Of a stretch of 64,000 nucleotides of DNA, positions 1-11,222 are shown piece after piece. This DNA is from Elephas maximus indicus (taxonomy: Eukaryota; Chordata; Mammalia; Proboscidea; Elephantidae). The notes under the pieces are model-generated. The model ran no database searches and was not told the origin of the DNA. It saw only the letters and a list, made by a program, of their open reading frames with translations. The stretch lies in the NCBI RefSeq assembly GCF_024166365.1, contig NC_064831.1, forward strand, positions 49,663,768 to 49,727,767, given 5' to 3'. The number at the start of each line of letters is the position of its first letter. Position 1 is the first letter of the stretch. A program made the position numbers and the translations under genes.

Positions 1-94
1 AAGATAATGGAGTCCTGGTGGCGCAGCTAAACTATGATTGACAGAAAATAAACTGCACATATTTAAAGTGTACAGTCTGATAAATTATCACCAC

Positions 95-250
95 TATCAA
101 GATAATGGAGCCCTGGTGGCGCAGCTAAACTTCACCAGCCACTCCTCAGAAACCCTATGGGGCAGTTCTACTCTGCCCTATAGTGTCTCTATGAATTGGA
201 ATCGAGTTGGTGGCAACAGGCTTTTTTGTCTGTTTTTTATCAAGATAATG
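95..250 (+). mobile_element. AfroSINE, internally deleted, with 13-bp target duplication
   Basis: The tRNA-like head (GAGCCCTGGTGGCGCAG) jumps straight to the CACCAGCCACTCC part and then the usual tail (CTATGGGGCAGTTCTACTCTG). The A/B box region between them is missing. TATCAAGATAATG flanks it at 95-107 and 238-250. The surrounding sequence looks like an old L1 3' end. A second partial copy of the head lies at 1-32. Confidence 0.8.
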
Positions 251-1230
251 AGCATATCCATTCATCCCCCAAAGTGTCCTCCTTCACAGCCTTGAAAACC
301 CTGTTTTCACGGAAGTTCTTACTTCTGTAGTGTTCAAATCTGTTCATTTGACCCAGAAAATGGGTTCACGTAGGCCTTGGGACAAAGAGCATGATGTCCC
401 CACTGAGGCGTCCTAATTTAGGAAAACTTGGGAAGAATCCCATGATGCAACTGATGCCTCATGAGATAGCTCAGAGCTGGGGGCAGGGTGCTGTGAGTCC
501 TGGGGGTGTTGAGGGCAAGTGCCTTCTCTGGAGTAGCCTGGCCCCCCACCCCCAACCTAGCCTGCACTGGGAAGCCCTTGCTATTGTCCTCACCCTCTTC
601 TGTGTGCTCCGCCTTTGTTTTTTTTAGATAACTGCTCTTCCTTGCCCTTCCTCTCCCCCCAAAGTCTTCTTAATAGAAATTGGACTCCCCTATAACGACA
701 GTGCTTGAAGGAGGCTGTCTCCCTGCTCCCCATTTCTGCTTTCAGACAGTGATTCCATCACCCCTTCTTAAGCCACCACCAGCCAGAGTACTGCCTGCTA
801 TCTCTACCTATGCCTACCACCCCCAGGTCCTCTGGATTCCTGGACACCTTGCCCTCTGGACCTGGGCTTTATCAGCAATGACACCCTGCAGCCACCCTGG
901 GTGTCCCTGATGTCAGATGAGTGACTCATTGCACCTGGCTCCACATGCCTTGGCCACCTCTCAATTGCTAGGACTTCTTACCTTGCAGAGCCTGAAACTG
1001 CAAACCCTGACCTTTTACCATGTCTCACACCCTTCTTTCCTGTAAACTGTTACGATAGCATCTCGGCCTCTGGCTCCTCAGCCCTTCCTTGTTCTGCTGC
1101 CGCAGCTCTCTCTGCTTCATTTGTTTCCTTAGCCAGCCTAGACCTTGCGTTTAGCCATTTCTTTGCTCTCGTAAGCTGCCTCCTTTCTCCTCACCCTTGA
1201 TTTTCTTTTCAGGGACCTAGTCAGTTCCAA
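251..1230. other. No gene seen
   Basis: C/T-rich sequence without a recognisable repeat or a convincing coding frame. The short open frames at 391-627 and 680-910 have no recognisable product. Confidence 0.5.
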
Positions 1231-1446
1231 AGGAGCCCCAGTGGCACAGTGGTTACGTGCTCGACTGCTAACCAAAAGGTCAGTGGTTCAAACCCACCAG
1301 CCGCACCATGGGAGAAAGATGTGGTGGTCTGCTTCCATAAAGATCTTCAGCCTTGGAAACCCTATGAGGCAGTTCTACTTTGTCCTATAGGGTCACTATG
1401 AGTCAGAATCAATTCGACTGCAATGCGTTTGGTTTTCTGGTTTGGT
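1231..1446 (+). mobile_element. AfroSINE, near full length
   Basis: Complete order of head (CCCAGTGGCACAGTGGTTACG), B-box-like GGTTCAAACCC, middle (GAAAGATGTGGTGGTCTGCTTCC) and RTE-like tail ending TTTGGTTTTCTGG. Confidence 0.88.
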
Positions 1447-1454
1447 AATGATGC

Positions 1455-2108
1455 CATGGAAGAAAAGCCTGGTAATCTGCTGCCTGACGATTTCAGCCAA
1501 AAAAGCCATATGGCTGCCCTGACAGGGAGCACAACAGAGAACCCCTGAGGGAACAGGAGATCAGTGGGATGCAGACCCCAAATTCTCATAAAAAGACCAG
1601 ACTTAATGGTCTGACTGAGACTAGAGGAATACCGGCGGTGATGGTCCCCAAACCTTCTGTTGGCCCAGGACAGGAGCCATTCCCGAAGACAACTCATCAG
1701 ACATGGAAGGGACTGGACAATGGGTTGGAGAGAGATGCTGATGAAGAGTGAGCTACTTGTATCAGGTGGACACTTGAGACTGTGTTGGCATCTCATGTCC
1801 GGAGGGGAGATGGGAGGGTAGAGAGGGTTAGAAACTGGCAAAATTGTCACGACAGGAGAGACTGGAAGGGCTGACTCATTAGGGGGAGAGTAAGTGGGAG
1901 TATGGAGTAAGGTGTATATAAGCTTATATGTGACAGACTGACTTGATTTGTAAACGTTCACTTAAAGGTCAATAAAAATTATTTAAAATATATATATATA
2001 TATGACAAAACATAAAAAAAAAGCCATACGGGGCACAGTTCTACTCTGTAACACACGGGGTCACCATGAATTGGAATCAGCTCAACGGCAGTGGGTTTTG
2101 GCAATGCT
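1455..2108 (+). mobile_element. Divergent AfroSINE split by an L1 3' end
   Basis: The SINE middle (GAAGAAAAGCCTGGTAATCTGC) ends at about 1513 and its tail (GGGGCACAGTTCTACTCTG to GGCAGTGGG) resumes at 2023-2108. Between them sits an L1 3' UTR (about 1514-2016). The junction copies AAAAAAGCCATATGG (1499-1513) and AAAAAAGCCATACGG (2017-2031) are the L1 target duplication. Confidence 0.75.
1514..2016 (+). mobile_element. L1 3' UTR, 5'-truncated
   Basis: About 500 bases of the distinctive L1 3' UTR seen repeatedly in this window (CTGCCCTGACAGGGAGCACAA, AAAAAGACCAGACTTAATGG, ACTTAAAGGTCAATAAAAATT). It ends in an AATAAA and an A/T-rich tail with a TA run (1988-2002). Its closest relative here is the antisense copy at 29013-30437. 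The reverse strand stays open for 199 codons, as discussed in the findings. Confidence 0.85.
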
Positions 2109-2241
2109 TTATCTTATTCTCCCCAGCTGTTTGGAATTGTTTTCATTTGCATCCTCGTTCTTGCCACCTCATTCTTCCTTGTGCCGTCACTCTCACAGAA
2201 AGACCTAACCTTTCATTTCTCTGTCAAGATTGTGACATAAA

Positions 2242-2408
2242 ACCAAAAACCAAACCCACTGCCGTCGAGTCAATCCCAATTCATAGCGACCCTGTAGGAC
2301 AGAGCAGAACTGCCCCACAGGGTTTCCAAGGAGCACCTGGTGGATTCGAACTGCTGACCTTTTGGTTGGCAGCCGAACTCTTAACCACTACACCACCAGA
2401 CTTCCCGA
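2242..2408 (-). mobile_element. AfroSINE
   Basis: Reverse-complement AfroSINE: tail first (ACCAAACCCACTGCCGTCGA), then GAACTGCTGACCTTTTGGTTGG, ending in the head TTAACCACTACACCACCAG. GACATAAA repeats at both edges (2234-2241, 2414-2421). Confidence 0.88.
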
Positions 2409-2651
2409 TTGGGGACATAAACCCCCTCAATTCCTGTCCCTCACACAGCGTTGCGGTATCCTCACGCATTCTCTTCAACCGCCTCCGTGTCTCAAAGGAG
2501 GAAACATCCCTCTGCTCCCTCTTCTTGCTCAGGACTGTCCTGCTCACTCAGGAACTTGCTGCCTCCTCGTCTTCCATGATTGTCCCTTCTGTGTTGTTTC
2601 CTAAGTCCTTCCTCATGCCCCCAGGTCTACCGCAGTTTAACCCTCATCCTC

Positions 2652-2966
2652 AGAGAAGCCCTGGTGGTGCAGTGGTTAAGTGCTTGGCTGTTAACTGAAA
2701 GGTCAACAGTCTGAACCCACCAGCAGTTCCACGGGAGAAAGATGAGGCAGATGTGGCAGCCCGCTTCCATACAGTTTTACAGGCTATCCTGTCCTATGAA
2801 ACCCTGGTGGCGCAGTGGTTAAGAGCTTGGCTGCTAACCAAAATGTCAGCAGTTCAAATCCACCAGCCACTCCCTGGAAACCCTATGGGGCAGTTCTACT
2901 CTGCCTTAAAGGGTTACTATGAGTTGGAACCGACTCCATGGCAATGGGCTTGCCTTTGGTTTGTTA
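2652..2966 (+). mobile_element. Two AfroSINEs in tandem
   Basis: The first copy (about 2652-2785) lacks its tail after the 'CTTCCATACAGTTTTACAG' middle. A second, short-type copy begins at 2797 (GAAACCCTGGTGGCGCAG) and runs to its tail at about 2966. Both face the same way. CATCCT occurs just before the first (2645) and just after the second (2972), so the pair could have moved as one unit. Confidence 0.8.
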
Positions 2967-3070
2967 TCTTCATCCTTAAACACAAACAAATAAAGCCCCT
3001 TTCTTTCTCTCAATATGCTTTTCCACAGCACATTGCTCAGGCTTCTATCCAGCAGCTATTTTATTCTGAC

Positions 3071-3112
3071 TTATAATAAAAAAAAAAAAAGTCTTTTTTT
3101 TTTTTATTATAA
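3071..3112. repeat. A/T-rich perfect hairpin
   Basis: TTATAAT followed by an A-run, the spacer GTC, then a T-run and ATTATAA: arms of about 19 bases with a 3-base loop. It sits next to a SINE-rich stretch. Confidence 0.7.
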
Positions 3113-3399
3113 TTAGCTGGTTTGATGACCTGAACTCCCTATTATATCGTAAACTTCTCACGTGGGGGAATTTTATCAATTTTATGTATTTATCCATTTC
3201 CCTCCCCCAGAATGGATGATGGGAAGAGTACGGATCCTTCTCCATGAAGCCCTTTGAGCGCGCCACTGCGGATTACCTACGGCCACTCAGCTTGAGACCT
3301 GCCCACTGTGTGTCAACAGGTAAGCACAGGCAGGGGCAGGACAGCTTCAATCTTGGCGGAAATTACTGCAGGAAACTGCAACTGACTGGTGCTTTTTTT

Positions 3400-3916
3400 T
3401 TATTTTAGATTTTTTTCTGTAGGTGAAATTCACATAGCATAAAGCTAGTTATTTTAGAGTATACAATTCAGTGGCCTTTAGTACATTCACGACATTTTCA
3501 TCACCCCCAAATAACACCCATTAAGCAATTACTTCCCACCACCCCTCCCTCCAGTCCCTGGCAACTACCAATCTGCATTCCGTCCCTATGGGTTTACCTC
3601 TTCTAGGTGTTTTACATAAATGGAATCATGCAATGTATGTCCTTTTGTGTCTGACTTATTTCACTTATATAAATGTTTTCAAGGTTTATCCATGTTGTGG
3701 CGTGAATCAGAGCTTCATTTCTCTTTCTGGTTGAATAATGTTCCATTGAACGCATGTACCACATTTTGTACATCCATTCATCTGTTGACGGACACTTGGG
3801 TTGTTTCCACCTTTTGGTGTGAATAATGCTACAATAAACACTGGTACACAAGTACCTGTCTGAGTCCTCGCTTTTAAGTCTTTCAGGTGTATACCTAGGC
3901 GTGGGATTCCTGGGTC
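3400..3916 (-). mobile_element. Old L1 fragment (ORF2 C-terminus and 3' UTR), antisense
   Basis: Antisense L1 landmarks: CATCACCCCCAAATAACACCC, CCCTGGCAACTACCAATCTGC, ATGGAATCATGCAATGT and CATTCATCTGTTGACGGACAC. The reverse-strand frame at 3612-3851 reads like the end of L1 ORF2 (DEWMYKMWY..MEHYS..). It is degraded and ends at the AfroSINE at 3930. Confidence 0.75.
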
Positions 3917-4118
3917 TTATGGTAGGTTTGGAAACACTGGTGGCGTAGTGGTTAAGTACTACGGCTGCTAACCGAAGGGCCGGCAGCTCGAATCCACCAG
4001 GTGCTCCTTGGAAACACTATGGGGCAGTTCTACTCTGTCCTATAGGGTTACTATGAGTTGGAATCGACTGGATGGCACTAGGTTTGGTTTTTTTTTTTTC
4101 TTTTTTTATGGTAGGTTT
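3917..4118 (+). mobile_element. AfroSINE with 13-bp target duplication
   Basis: Short-type AfroSINE (ACACTGGTGGCGTAGTGG to GGCACTAGGTTTGG plus a T-rich tail). TTATGGTAGGTTT occurs at 3917-3929 and 4106-4118. Confidence 0.88.
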
Positions 4119-4345
4119 TTGTTTGTTTTTTACTATTAATATTTTATTTTTGGTAAAAATGTACACAGAGAAGTCTGCTGCCATTGAATGGTTTCTAGGC
4201 ATAATGATCAGTGACCTTTGTTACATTCTTCACATTGTGTCGACATTCTCCTGTTTCTATTCTAATTCCTTCCCTCCCATTGACTTAAACTCCCGGTGCC
4301 CCAGCCTTTGCATCTACTCTTTGAAGCAGTGCTATTTTAACCTGG
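4119..4345 (-). mobile_element. Possible L1 3' UTR remnant, antisense
   Basis: AT-rich antisense sequence (TATTTTTGGTAAAAATGTACAC; CATTGTGTCGACATTCTCC) resembles older versions of the L1 3' UTR found elsewhere here. Assignment is tentative. Confidence 0.35.
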
Positions 4346-4699
4346 AATCCTCACAGGACAGGAATGCTGAAGGGTGACTTGCTAACAGTTTTCAAATTAT
4401 TCAACTTGCCAGAGAGTTTCTATATTGACAGCCCTTCATTGTCAACCAGCAGACAGAAGCATGCATCAAATTGCAGCACCATTTATTTTGGGTGTTTCTT
4501 TAGACAGAGGGGGCCTGTGGTAGGAATGATCACGTTAGCGCGGGGTGGGGGGTGGGGCGGCAATGCTTTAGGCACACAGGTGTGGTGAGCTGGAAGCAGT
4601 AAGAAAATGCAACAGGATGTGGATTGCTTTCAAATCAAGAAATGTAAATATCCTGAATAAACAGTTCTTTTATTATGAGGTTTAAATTAAGTGATTAAT

Positions 4700-5000
4700 T
4701 AACTCACTGATAGGACAGCTTTTTGTTTGAGTTCCAATTATGGGCAGGATACTGCTCTGGGCACTGAGGACATGGCAGAAGAAAACTGAGTCCCTTCCCT
4801 TGCGATCAGGGAAACCTGGCTAAGGAGGGGACATTTGAGGAAAGGACTAAATGAAATGAAGGATTGAGCTTTAGGGTATAGGGAAGGAAAGTGCATGTGT
4901 GAAGGTCCTGAGGCAGGCGATGTGGGAGTGTTTGAGGAACAGCAGAGAGGCTATTGATCAAGGAACAGAGTCAGGAAGACAAAGAGCATGGTTGGAAGTG
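4700..5000. repeat. Possible ancient LINE/MIR-like remnant
   Basis: Contains TGCTCTGGGCACTGAGGACA and AAGGTCCTGAGGCAGGCGAT, phrases common in very old mammalian interspersed repeats. The family is not certain. 4346-4700 shows nothing recognisable. Confidence 0.3.
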
Positions 5001-5044
5001 AAGCCAGAGTGGTGGTGTTATTTTTTGTAATAACTCTATGAGAT

Positions 5045-6342
5045 AGGAACTCATTTTTTTTTTTTATTGTGCTTTAAGTGAAAGTTTACAGTTCAAGCTA
5101 GTTTCTCACACAAAATTTATGCATACATTGTTCTGTAACCCTAGTTGCTCTCCCCACAATGTGACAGCACACTCCCCTTTCAACCCTGGGTTTCCCGTGG
5201 TCATTCAGCCAGTTCCTGTTCCTTTCTGCCCTCTTACCTTGCCTCCAGACAGGAGCTGCCCATTTAGTCTTGTGTATCTACTTGAACTAAAAAGCACACT
5301 CCTCACAAGTATCATTTTATGTCTTATAGTTCAGTTGTATCTTTGTCTGAAGAGTTGGCTTCGGGAATGGTTTTAGTTTTGGGCTAACAGAGAGTCCGGG
5401 GACCATGTCTTCTGGGGTTCCTCCAGTTTCAGTCAGACCATTAAGTCTGGTCTTTTTACTAGCATTTGAGTTCTGCACCTCACTTTTCTCCTGCTCCATC
5501 AGGGACTCTCTGTTGTGTTTCCTGTCAGGGCAATCATTAGTGGTAGCCAGGCACCGCCTAGTTCTTCTGGTCTCAGGCTGATGGAGTCTCTGGTTTATAT
5601 GGCCTTTTCCTTGTGTCTTTGGTGTTCTTCACTCTTCTCTGCTCCAGGTGGGTTGGGATCAATTGATGCATCTTAGATGGCCACTTGCTAGCTTTTAAGA
5701 TCCCAGATGCCACTCACAGAAGTGGGATACAGAATATTTCCCTAATAAATTTTGTTATGCCAACTGACCTAGATGTCCCCCGAAACCAAAATCTCCAGAC
5801 CTCCACCCCGGCCACTGTGTCCCTTTCAGTGTTTGGTTATATTCTGGAAACTTCTTAGCTCTTGGTTTAGTCCAGTTGTGCTGACATCCCCTGTATTGTT
5901 CTTTCCTTCATCTAAGATAATTCTTGTCTACTATCTAGTTAGTGAATTCCTATCTTTCTCCCTCCCCACTCTCGTAACCATCAAAGAATGTTTTCTTCTT
6001 TGTTTAAACCTTTTCTTGAGTTTTTATAATTGTGGTTTATAATTGTGGTCTCATATAATATTTGTCCTTTTGTGACTGACTAATTTTGCTCAGCATGATG
6101 CCTTCCAGATTCATCCATGTTATAAGATGTTTCGTGGATACATCATTGCTGTTTATTGTTGCATAGTATTCCATTGAGTAAATATACCACAATTTGTTTA
6201 TCCATTCATCTGTTGTTGGGCACCTAGGTTCTTTTCATCTTTGTGCTATTATGAACAGTGCTGCAATCAATATGGGTGTGCATGTATCTATTCACCTGAG
6301 GGCTCTTATTTCTCTAGGATATATCCCAAGGAACTCATTTTT
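5045..6342 (-). mobile_element. L1 3' end, 5'-truncated, with 14-bp target duplication
   Basis: Antisense L1. The 3' end is the T-run at 5051-5066 followed by TGTGCTTTAAGTGAAAGTTT. The 3' UTR carries the usual landmarks, and the ORF2 C-terminal coding part lies at about 6050-6320. AGGAACTCATTTTT occurs at 5045-5058 and 6329-6342. Confidence 0.9.
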
Positions 6343-6470
6343 GACAAGGAAACCAAGGCACAGAGAGGTTCCATAACTTGCTAAAGTCATACAACTAAAA
6401 AGTAGCAAAGTTGGGATTTGAAACCAGGCAGCCTGGCTCCAGTGCCTGTGCCTGTAACACTGAGCTCAGC
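6343..6470 (-). repeat. MIR-like ancient SINE fragment
   Basis: GGCACAGAGAGGTTCCATAACTTG followed by GGGATTTGAAACCAGGCAG is the reverse complement of the MIR core and tRNA-like part. The L1 at 5045-6342 appears to have inserted beside or within it. Confidence 0.55.
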
Positions 6471-6771
6471 TGAGTAAGTGGTGCTCCCCTTCCCCCATGT
6501 GCCAGGGCTCAGAATTCCCCAAGAAGTTGTGGCTCCTTTCTCACTGGGTTTAGTCACTCCTGAGCCCAGCCCTTTAGGTAATGCAGAATGGCTTCTTATT
6601 GGTCCAATAAGGCAAAGTTTAGTAAGACCAATGTCTGTCAAGGAACATCAACTTCCTTTACTTGGTATCAAGTTCTCTTCTGAGCTGAAACATTTTTTGC
6701 TTTCTCATGATCTTTACTTCTGCTTTGGATTGAAGTCAATCAACATTATTCCAGAAATCCCTATGACCATG

Positions 6772-7000
6772 TGACTATGCATTGTTTTTGTTGAGTGCTG
6801 TCCAGTTGATTCCAACTCATAGAGGCCCCAAGTGACAGAGTAGAATTGGCTCATAGGCTTTCCTAGGCTGTAATCTTTACAGAAGCAGATTCCCTTCCTC
6901 TTTCTCCTGTGAAGCCTTTGGGTGGGTTTGAACTGCAAACCTTTTGGTTAGCAGCCCAAAGCTTAACCACTGTGCCACCAGGGCTCCTTGACTATGTATT
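6772..7000 (-). mobile_element. AfroSINE
   Basis: Reverse-complement copy: GTTGAGTGCTGTCCAGTTGA at the tail, CAAACCTTTTGGTTAGCAGC, and head GCTTAACCACTGTGCCACCAG. Edges repeat TGACTATGCATT / TGACTATGTATT (6772-6783, 6989-7000). Confidence 0.87.
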
Positions 7001-7388
7001 ACCCTTCCAATTTTATAGGTTAGGAAGCTGCAGGTTGGATAAGCTATTCACTAGCAATAGACAAAATTAAGTGCCTTCTCAGACTGGGGAAATTGCATTG
7101 GAAGGGCTTGAACTGGACTTGATGGAAGGCAGTGAAGAGAGGAAGGGCAGTTTAGCATGTCCAAGGCCCAGCACTGGGAATCATTAGCTTGAATGATTTA
7201 ATTGGATACGGGAGGAAGAATTTCTGCACCTGGGTGGGTAGTCCTAATAATTCATCACTTACTGGACACCCACCTTGCCTGTAAAGTTTGTGTGGGGATC
7301 AAAGGCTCCTTGTCTGTCCAGGGGAACACCACCTTCTCACCTCCAGTTCTCTCTCTCTCTTTTTTTCCCCAAATAAAATAGGAACCAC
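7001..7388. other. No gene seen
   Basis: Non-repetitive stretch with no recognisable coding frame; pyrimidine-rich near 7345-7370. Confidence 0.45.
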
Positions 7389-8773
7389 CAGATGACAACA
7401 GATGCAACGCTGGAAGTGCTCACTTATCTATGCCAAGAAATTTAGAAGACAGCTACCTGGCCAACCGGCTGGAAGAGATCCATATTTATGCCTATTTCCA
7501 AGAAAGGTGATCCAACCAAATGTAGAAATTATTGAACAATATCATTAATATGACATGCAAGTAAAATTTTGCTGAAGATCATTCAAAAGTGCCTGCAGCA
7601 GTATATTGACAGGGAACTGCCAGAAATTCAGGCCGGATTCAGAAGATGATATGCAACCGGGGATATCATTGCTGATGTCAGATGAATCCTGGCTGAAAGC
7701 AGAGGATGCCAGAAAGACGTTTACCTGTGTTTTATTTACTATGTTAAGGCATTTGCCTGTGTGGATCATAACAAATTATGAATAAAATGTGAAGAATGGG
7801 AATTCCAGAACACTTAATTGTGCTCATGAGTAATGTGTATGTAGATCAAGAGGCAGTTATTTGGACAAAACAAGGGGATACTGAGTGGTTTAAAGTCAGG
7901 AAAGGTGTGCGTCAGAGTTGTACCCTTTCACCATACCTATCCAATCTGTATGCTGAGCAAATAATCTGAGAAGCTGGACTATATGAAGAATGGGGAATCA
8001 GGATTGGAGGAAGACTCACTGACCACCTGTGATACAGCCTTGCTTGCTGAACGTGAAGAGGGTTTGAAGCACTTACTGATGAAGATCGAAGGCCACACCT
8101 CAACATAGAGAAAACAAAAATTCCCACAATTGGAACTATAAGTAATATCATGATAAACAGAGAAAAGATTGAGGTTGTCAAGGATTTCATTTTACCTGGA
8201 TCCACAATCAATACCCACAGAAGGAGCAATCAGGAAATCAAAAGACATACTGCATTGGGCAAATTGGCTGCAAAAGACCTCTTTAAAGTGTTGAAAAGCA
8301 AAGATGTCACCTTGAGGACTAAGGTGTGCCTGACCCAAGCCATGGTGTTTTCAATTGCCTCATATACATGTGAAAGCTGGACAATGAATAAGGAAGACAG
8401 AAGAAGAATTGATGCCTTTGACTTGTGGTGTTGGCAAAGAATATTGAATATACCATGGACTACCAAAAGAATGAGCAAATCTGTCTTGGAAGAAGTACAA
8501 CCAGACTGCTCCTTAGAAGCAAGGATGGTGAGACTCTGTCTCACATACTTTGGGCATGTTATCAGGAGAGATCATGCTTAGTAAAGTAGAGGGTCAGTGA
8601 AAAAGAGGAAGACCCTCAACGAGATGGATTGACAGTGGCTGCAACAATGGGCTCAAGCACAGCAACAATTGTGAAGATGGTGCAGGGCTGAGCAGTGTTT
8701 CATTCTGTTGTGCATGGGGTCCCTGTGAGTTGGAAATGACTTGACGGCACCTAACAACAACAACAGATGACAA
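7389..8773 (+). mobile_element. RTE (BovB-like) LINE, 5'-truncated in the reverse transcriptase
   Basis: It starts inside the RT domain (CTGGAAGTGCTCACTTATC; CTACCTGGCCAACCGG) and runs to the RTE 3' end with CAACAACAACA. The downstream 143-codon frame at 8150-8581 reads like the RTE ORF end (ESWTMNKEDRRRIDAFDLWCWQRILNIPWT). CAGATGACAA flanks it at 7389-7398 and 8764-8773. The RT frame has many stops. Confidence 0.9.
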
Positions 8774-8965
8774 ACTCCTTGACATCCTACAGAACTCACC
8801 TAAGTTCTGCCCTCCATCGTGTTCATGATAGAGGAGTGCTCATCTATCTCTCATATTAACACAAAAACAAATGAAATTTCTTCCTCATGGGTCATTTCGC
8901 TCCATCCTCCAGTTCACAGTCAAACTTTTCTATGGAGTTGTCTATGCTCACTCTTTCTTCTTCTC

Positions 8966-9175
8966 TTTGTTGTTGTTGTTGTTGCTCGTTGATGTCCAGT
9001 CAATTTCGACTCATGTCACCCCATGAGTAGAGCTGCTCTGTAGGGTTTTCAAGGCTGTGAACTTTTGGAATCAGATCTCCAGGACTGTGTTCTGAGGTGC
9101 CTCTGGGTGGGTCTGAACAGCCAACGTTTGGCTAATGGTTCAGTGCTTAGCTGCTTGTACCTCCCAGGAACCCCC
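8966..9175 (-). mobile_element. AfroSINE, diverged
   Basis: GTTGTTGTTGTTGTTGCTCG tail, GATGTCCAGTCAATTTCGACT, and a reversed head near TGCTTAGCTGCTTGTACCTCC. More diverged than most copies. 8774-8965 shows nothing. Confidence 0.75.
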
Positions 9176-9814
9176 CTCTTCTTCCCTTCTACTCCTTCAC
9201 CCACTCTCAACTAATCCACTGCAACTACTTTTCCAAAGAGCACCCATAAAACACTCAGACTTTTTCTTTAGAGACCTCTCAGCAGGATTTTCACTACTGA
9301 CTACCCACTTCATCTTGAAATGCCTTCTCTGGGCTTCCACGACATCACGTTCTTTTGGCTTTATCTTTCCAGAAGCTTCTTCCAAAGGTCTTGGAATTCT
9401 CTTTGCCCTTCCTTAAATGTTAGTTTTCCTTAGGGTTCTATCTGTCACCATTTTCTCTTACCGTTTCTCCCTTGGTGCTCTTACCCACTGGCTCCTACTT
9501 TTGTGTCTCCTGGGGTTCAAAACTGTACGTGCAACCACTTACTGAACACCTCCCCTTGGATTTTCCATGGTCATTGAAAACTCAGCATGTCCGGAAGTGG
9601 GCTCACCGTCTTTCACTACAGATGTTGACCATCCTCTGTGTACTTTTCCTCAATACATGGCATTACCATCTATCCAGTTATCCAAGCTAAAAATCTGGGA
9701 GTCGTTCCTGAACTCCTCCCTCTCCCACATCCAATCAAACACAAAATTCTATCAATGCTGCCCTTTAAATATCTCCAGAATCTGTTGTCCATTGCCTCCT
9801 GTCTTCAGCAGAGG
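9176..9814. other. No gene seen
   Basis: T/C-rich non-repetitive stretch. Overlapping short open frames occur but none resembles a known protein. Confidence 0.45.
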
Positions 9815-10030
9815 ACATCCAATGGTTGAGAGCACAGAGGGTGAATTCTGGCTCTGCAATGTGGCCTTGGACAGATCTCTCCAGTTCTGTCTGCTTCAAA
9901 CACAAAATGAGAATAGTCATAGTGCCTTCCTCACAGGATTGCTGTGAGGATCTATGAGTCAGTTCACGTGCAGTGCATAGAACTGTGTTAGGCTATACAA
10001 GGGTAAGTACCACACAAGTGCTAAACCAAT
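9815..10030 (+). repeat. MIR-like ancient SINE
   Basis: TGAATTCTGGCTCTGCAATG, GACAGATCTCTCCAGTTCTG, AATGAGAATAGTCATAGTGCC and TTGCTGTGAGGATCTATGAG follow the order of MIR. Confidence 0.65.
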
Positions 10031-10039
10031 TAAAAAACT

Positions 10040-10245
10040 CACCAAAAACATGAAACCAGTTGCCCTCAAGTTGATTCTAACTCATGGTGACCCCATGTGT
10101 TGCAGAGTAGAACTACACCCTTAAGGTTTTCCTGGCTGTGACCTTTCGGAAGCAGACTACCAGGTTCCTCTGGGTATATTTAAGCCACCAAACTTCTGGT
10201 TAGTAGCTTAGTGCTTAACCATTTGCATCAATTAGGAACATGTAA
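10040..10245 (-). mobile_element. AfroSINE, diverged
   Basis: Reverse-complement copy: AGTTGCCCTCAAGTTGATTC, TGACCCCATGTGTTGCAGAG, and a head remnant AGTGCTTAACCATTTGCATC. Confidence 0.75.
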
Positions 10246-10439
10246 GTGCTAAAAACTTTTTTTTTTAAGTGCTGGCAGTGCTCATCTCTTTCAGGTCACT
10301 TTATTTCACTGGGGGCAAGTTCAAGAGACTCTTACCTGGTCTCCCTGCCTCTAGGCTTACCCCAGTCTGTACCACACCTAGTAAACACACAGATAGTTCT
10401 AAAGTTTGTATTGTCACTCTCCTGCTTAATTGTACTCAG

Positions 10440-11222
10440 GGGGTAGGGTATGATGGATAGCTTTTGTGTGGCCTTTCTCTCCATGGTCTTGCAACTCCCA
10501 CCCAAGTGATTGGGTGGGACTGTGCAAATACGGCAATTGTGGCCCACCAAGGGAACTGGTCAGTTTTTCCATCCCACTAGGCTTAAAATGAACCATCCCA
10601 AAGGCAGGAAAGAGGGGATCTCACCACTGCCAAGGAAGAAGGGCCAAGTGTGGAGTGTGTCCTTTGGACCCAGGATCCTTGCACTGAGAAGCTCCTGGAA
10701 CCAGAACGCAGAGAGAGAGAGAGAGAGAGAGAGATCTGAACACTGAAGACAGTGAGAAATGGGGGCAGGAAAGATCATCAGGAGATGGCATGGTGGGCTT
10801 CGCGGCCTGTGGAACAAGAAAGCTGAGTGCCTTGGGGCAGAAGGCTTCCTGGCAGAGTAGAGTGCCTCTGGGTTCTTGGTGGAACTAGGCTTGCTGATCC
10901 ACAGAGCTAGAGCTGAGTGCCTTCGAGGCTCACTGGTGGGGTGGAGTATGTTGGGGCACTTGTCAACAGAGCCAATAGAACTTTGTAGTACCTGCCCCAG
11001 CAGGGCAGAAGCTGAGGGACCGGAGATAGGCATACTGCAGGCACGGCTGAGAAGAGGCTGTCTTGATGGAAAAACAGTATCCCGAGCATTCCTCAACCTG
11101 AATTGCAACCTTTTACTTCCCTAATAAACCCTGTAACTGTAAGTATTGTCTGTGAGTTCTGCGTGGACAGAGCAATGAATTATCAGACCCAGTAGAGAAG
11201 TAGAGAGTGCCGTTGGGGGGGA
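10440..11222 (+). mobile_element. Probable endogenous-retrovirus LTR
   Basis: A roughly 780-base unit with AATAAA at 11123-11128, followed by CCCTGTAACTG and TGTGAGTTCTGCGTG, the layout of an LTR R/U5 region. A primer-binding-like TTGGTGTCAGAATTGG follows at about 11225. It contains a GA run at 10712-10734. The reverse-strand 182-codon frame (10560-11108) is not considered coding. I could not name the family. Confidence 0.5.

Noticed and set aside
10560..11108. 182-codon reverse-strand frame
   Set aside because: It runs antisense across an LTR-like unit including a GA microsatellite; no domain is recognisable.
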